Shown piece by piece: positions 61,402-64,000 of a DNA stretch of 64,000 nucleotides. Numbering within the stretch: the stretch's first letter is position 1; each line of letters opens with the position of its first letter. Below the pieces are notes generated by a model, which had not been told where the DNA came from, made no database searches, and saw only the letters and a program-made list of their open reading frames with translations. The DNA comes from Symbiodinium natans (lineage: Eukaryota; Sar; Dinophyceae; Suessiales; Symbiodiniaceae): contig CAJNDS010002109.1 in NCBI GenBank assembly GCA_905221605.1, forward strand, positions 354,501 through 418,500, written 5' to 3'. Both the position numbers and the translations under genes were made by a program.

Positions 61402-61482
61402 GGGTTATGATGCAACGGCATGTGGACCGCAATGCCGAAGCCCTGCTTGAATATTCGCAAGGGCTCTTCGATCTAGGATCAA
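61402..61482 (+). CDS. Putative exon of unknown gene
   Basis: Preceded by CATATAG and followed by GTTTAGGG, so the telomere-type heptamer itself supplies the GT donor. Open, encoding VMMQRHVDRNAEALLEYSQG and onward. Not recognised. Confidence 0.4.
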
Positions 61483-61794
61483 GTTTAGGGTTGAAGGGTT
61501 TGGGGTTTAGGGTTCAGGGTTTAGGGTTTAGGGTATAGGGTTCAGGGTGACGTTCCGAAATGTCGCTGGTGTGTGCAGCGGTTTTGTGCTTTCTGCGCAG
61601 CTGCGAGACACATCGTGGTCTAGGAAGCTTTCCCGCTACCAGAATCTGTGCACGATGTCCACATGCCAGACATGTTGGTGGTTGAACTCTTCCCTAAACC
61701 TTAGGCCCTAGACCCTAAACCCTACTTGAACCTTCCTAAACAACCCTTAATCCCAAATCCTAGTCGACATCAAGACTCCCTTGAGACCAACACA

Positions 61795-61910
61795 ACTTCT
61801 CGCAGCCCTTGCCATTTCGAGGCCCTCGCCTCCGTCCCGAAGGGGGGAAACCTGGCGAAAGTCATCGGCGCCAGCGGATCCGTGTTGCGGCCGCCCCAGG
61901 GATGTAGGGT
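61795..61910 (+). CDS. Exon-like island with alternative frames
   Basis: Two + frames are open. The more protein-like contains NLAKVIGASGSVLRPP, loosely resembling the GxxG region of a KH domain. The boundaries are not clear, and the call is weak. Confidence 0.2.
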
Positions 61911-61929
61911 CTCGGGCATATCAAGGGAC

Positions 61930-62071
61930 TAAAGGAGGGACCCTAAGAAGGAACCTCAGGAGTTATTCATGGGTTTTTAGGGGCTACTTATAGTTATTTA
62001 AGAACTATATAAGGTTTTTATAGGGGTTTTATAGGAATAAGATTAAGGGTCCTTTTAGGGGTCCCTCCTTA
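61930..62071. repeat. MITE-like foldback, GGAGGGACCCCTA family, second member
   Basis: Left end TAAAGGAGGGACCCTAAGAAG and right end CCTTTTAGGGGTCCCTCCTTA are inverted. Compare 1737-1868. The interior is AT-rich (TTATAGTTATTTAAG) and non-coding. Confidence 0.6.
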
Positions 62072-62749
62072 TACCTCTACCCAAGGTGTAGACTGCTCCT
62101 AACCCTAAGGGTCCACGTACCTTGTTGCTTTTTCTGTTTGGCCTTTACAAAGCTCCTAATATAGAAGCTTCAGTGCCATGTTGGTACTTGAGTGAGGGTA
62201 ACGCTACGCAAACCCTAAGCGACAAACCCTAAACCCTACCTTGACAGAACCCCAGAACCATCTGCTTCTGTTACTCGTCCCGCTTTTCCCGAGAGAGATC
62301 GTCCGTTTTTGTTTTGGGCTTTGCGGTTCTAGGTTGCCGGGGCGTTGGGTTCACTTCGCTCTCAAAGCCTCACAACGCACGTTTATTGCAGCTTTGGCCC
62401 CACAAGAAGGTGACCAAACACAGTTTTTGGGCCACGCAAGTCCTTGTATAAGTAGAGCCCACTAGACCGCGCCATATAGACCGTGATTCGGAATGAAACC
62501 CAAAACCTAAGCCCGAAACCCCAAAACCCTACTCGCTCCTGGCCGGCCGCGGGATGCCAACCCCTAAGTGCTCGACACAAGGAACTTAGCTCAAGTTGCC
62601 AGAATAAGGAAACCCCTAACCCTAAACCCTAAACCCTAAACCCTAAACCCTAAACCCTAAACCCTAAACCTAAACCCCGGTATTGGGTCTATAAGATTAG
62701 GGCCGAGCTTGTGGCTGCTTGCGCCAGCTTTCCTTGCCAGACCTCTGCC

Positions 62750-64000
62750 ATGCTCTCTGTTTGGAGCATCTCCGGGCACAGGGCGGCCGCGATACCCGTG
62801 GCTATATCCCCCTTTGGGAATATTTTTGTTTTATACGTTTGTTTACATAAAACACCCAAGAGGACATTTTTAAAGGAATTGCTTTTTTTAAATGTTTGTT
62901 TATATATAACCCAAGAGAGGATGTTTAAACAAAATGTATTCTTTATGAAGGTTCTAAAATAAGGGGAGTATAGGTAGGGGAGCTGAGCGACGTCGCGGCC
63001 CTGAAGCGCCAACTTCGCCAGAATCTGGGTTGAGCTTCAAGGATCATTTAACGATTTCCCTTCCTTCCTTATAAAGGGAACCTATTCATAAATAGCTTTC
63101 AAAAGGTTTAAAGCACTTCTTTCCTCATGACTTTTAAGGGAACCTATTCTTAAATAATCTTCAAAAGGTTTATAAAGCACAGCTCAGGAATCTGGGGGTG
63201 CCAGTGAACTTTCAGGAGCTCCTCCATGATGGCCGGAGACTCCCTGATGATGAAGAGATAGCTGAGCCTTGGTAGCCCAGTGGTACCCTTTACCTTTCTT
63301 TGTTTTTGCTCTGGGTTCCCTTATATAATGTAGCCAACCATTATAACCAAAAAAAGGGTGCCCTTATTATGATATTGTTACTGGGCTACCAAGGAGCCCA
63401 TGGATCTGCAGTTGGTCGTATCCTCGACGTTCTGCAGCGCCGAGCTTGCATCGGAGTGCTCCGAGGCCGTCAAGAACGGCGAGGTTGAGATCGTGGATTG
63501 GCTGCTGGGAAGGCTGGGCGCGGGTGAGGTGAAATCCTTGCTGAGCTCGATACAGGACCAGTCAAGCCTCATTCTCGCCTCTACCCAGGGGCGCGTCGAC
63601 CTGGTGCGATTGCTGCTGCAATTTGGGGTGGCCAAAGATTTGCCGGACCTCCAGGGCAACACTGCTCTGGTTCATGCATCTGCCTCTGGTCACGCTGGCG
63701 TGGTGCGCTTGCTGCTGGAAGTCCGCGCAGAAACGGACTCCACACACATGACACACAAGTCTGGCAAGACCGCTCTCATTCATGCATCTGCCGAAGGTCA
63801 TGTCAAGGTGACTCGCTTGCTGCTGGAAGCTGGCGCGGCCAAAGACTTGAGGGATTTTCAGGGCCAGGCGGCCCTTACTCACGCATGTATTCGCGGCCAT
63901 GCTCAGGTGGTGCAGCTGCTGTTGCAAGCCACTGCGGCCACAGACTTGACCGACAAGTTCGGCAGAACAGCTCTATGTTATGCATCAGCGGAGGGCCACG
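62750..64000 (+). CDS. Ubiquitin-like plus ankyrin-repeat protein, four exons, 3' incomplete
   Basis: Exons at 62750-62800, 62974-63020, 63188-63263 and 63394 to the edge join in frame without stops. Residues 1 to about 67 form a ubiquitin-like region of the type found at the start of many dinoflagellate ankyrin proteins (MLSVWSISGHRAAAIPV, then ELSDVAALKRQLRQNLGVP, FQELLHDGRRLPDD, PMDLQLVV). From about residue 113 there are at least three ankyrin repeats (NTALVHASASGHAGVVRLLL, KTALIHASAEGHVKVTRLLL and so on). The ATG is 9 bp after TTCCTTGCCAG, a good trans-splice acceptor. Intron boundaries are GC-AG, GA-AG and GA-AG with AG|G acceptors. Such proteins mediate protein-protein contacts; the partner is unknown. 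The first intron's exact ends are the least certain. Confidence 0.8.
62801..62973 (+). other. Intron 1 of ankyrin gene (GC-AG), inverted ends
   Basis: Proposed GCTATATCCCC...GGAGTATAG|G. Near its ends CTATATCCCCCTT and AAGGGGAGTATAG are inverted repeats. The interior is AT-rich with two similar halves (TTTGTTTACATAAAACACCC, TTTGTTTATATATAACCC). The splice ends could shift by a few bases. Confidence 0.55.
63021..63187 (+). other. Intron 2 of ankyrin gene (GA-AG) with 9-bp flanking duplication
   Basis: Begins GAATCTGGG and ends CTCAG, and the following exon again begins GAATCTGGG. Splicing at GA...AG restores RQNLGVP. Inside, a ~45-bp unit (AAGGGAACCTATTC...AAAGCAC) is tandemly duplicated. Confidence 0.7.
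63264..63393 (+). other. Intron 3 of ankyrin gene (GA-AG), formed by a foldback element
   Basis: Begins GAGCCTTGGTAG and ends CTACCAAG, followed by GAG of the next exon. The element 63267-63394 (arms CCTTGGTAGCCCAGT and ACTGGGCTACCAAGG, family member 4) fills the intron. Unspliced reading hits TAG at once, and splicing at GA...AG gives IAEPMDLQL in frame. Confidence 0.75.

Larger units (their letters stand above)
53383..62749. repeat. Telomere-type tract right of the element
   Basis: CCCTAAA arrays dominate (53473-53525, 55333-55395, 57268-57318, 58495-58585, 58698-58748, 61338-61391, 62617-62670) with TTTAGGG blocks at 55800-55930 and 59650-59745. Between them lie exon-like islands and at least six short foldback elements. 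From about 54985 to 55250 and 59755-59900 there is decayed repeat or unique sequence in which I see no gene. Confidence 0.8.

Overview
The window looks like nuclear DNA of a dinoflagellate, possibly a Symbiodiniaceae-like alga. Three observations support this. Both flanks are saturated with the TTTAGGG/CCCTAAA telomere-type heptamer. The one multi-exon gene that can be modelled with confidence (62750 to the right edge, ubiquitin-like plus ankyrin repeats) needs GC-AG and GA-AG introns. The other host gene is an intronless PPR-like ORF (5945-6970) with a hydrophobic N-terminus. The organism call is inference; no rRNA or spliced-leader sequence was seen.

Layout. (1) 1-11387: host sequence made of degenerate telomere-type repeats in both orientations, short foldback elements, small exon-like GC-rich islands and the PPR gene. 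(2) 11388-23067: left part of an AT-rich viral element (terminal repeat, zinc-finger gene, 35-bp minisatellite, protein-primed DNA polymerase B), ending in a ~0.85-kb GC-rich satellite array. (3) 23068-23167: a 100-N gap. (4) 23168-36854: a second, nearly identical copy of 8692 onward, again ending in the satellite, probably the same locus assembled twice. (5) 36855-53382: the single-copy remainder of the element (packaging ATPase, fibre-like protein with S74 chaperone tail, double-jelly-roll capsid protein, GIY-YIG nuclease, lipase-like protein, penton-like protein, DUF5754-like protein, retroviral-type integrase, many small zinc-finger proteins) and the right inverted terminal repeat. (6) 53383-62749: host telomere-type sequence with exon-like islands and MITE-like foldbacks. 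(7) 62750-64000: the ankyrin gene, running off the edge.

The element is a Polinton/Maverick-like or polinton-like-virus provirus. It has ~730-bp inverted terminal repeats (25866-26600 against 52649-53382), pPolB, rve integrase, A32-type ATPase, and major and minor capsid genes. It spans ~27.5 kb, or ~22 kb without the satellite. It is decayed: polymerase, capsid, fibre, integrase and three smaller genes carry in-frame stops or 1-bp frameshifts, mostly in A-runs, and a host-type satellite array replaces the polymerase stop codon. Its regulation is still legible. A shared TACTTAAAGAC-type box precedes PolB and four small genes, a TATTAATA-type box abuts the start codons of structural genes, and perfect AT-rich palindromes sit between genes.

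The most unusual host signal is the relation between repeats and introns. Two of three introns of the ankyrin gene are bounded by GA...AG|G with short target-like duplications, and one is a dispersed ~128-bp inverted-repeat element found three more times in the window (introner-like). In both flanks, open islands of ~60-160 bp are bounded by AG acceptors and GT/GC/GA donors, with telomere-type repeat filling the spaces. This suggests that telomere-type repeats act as intron sequence here.
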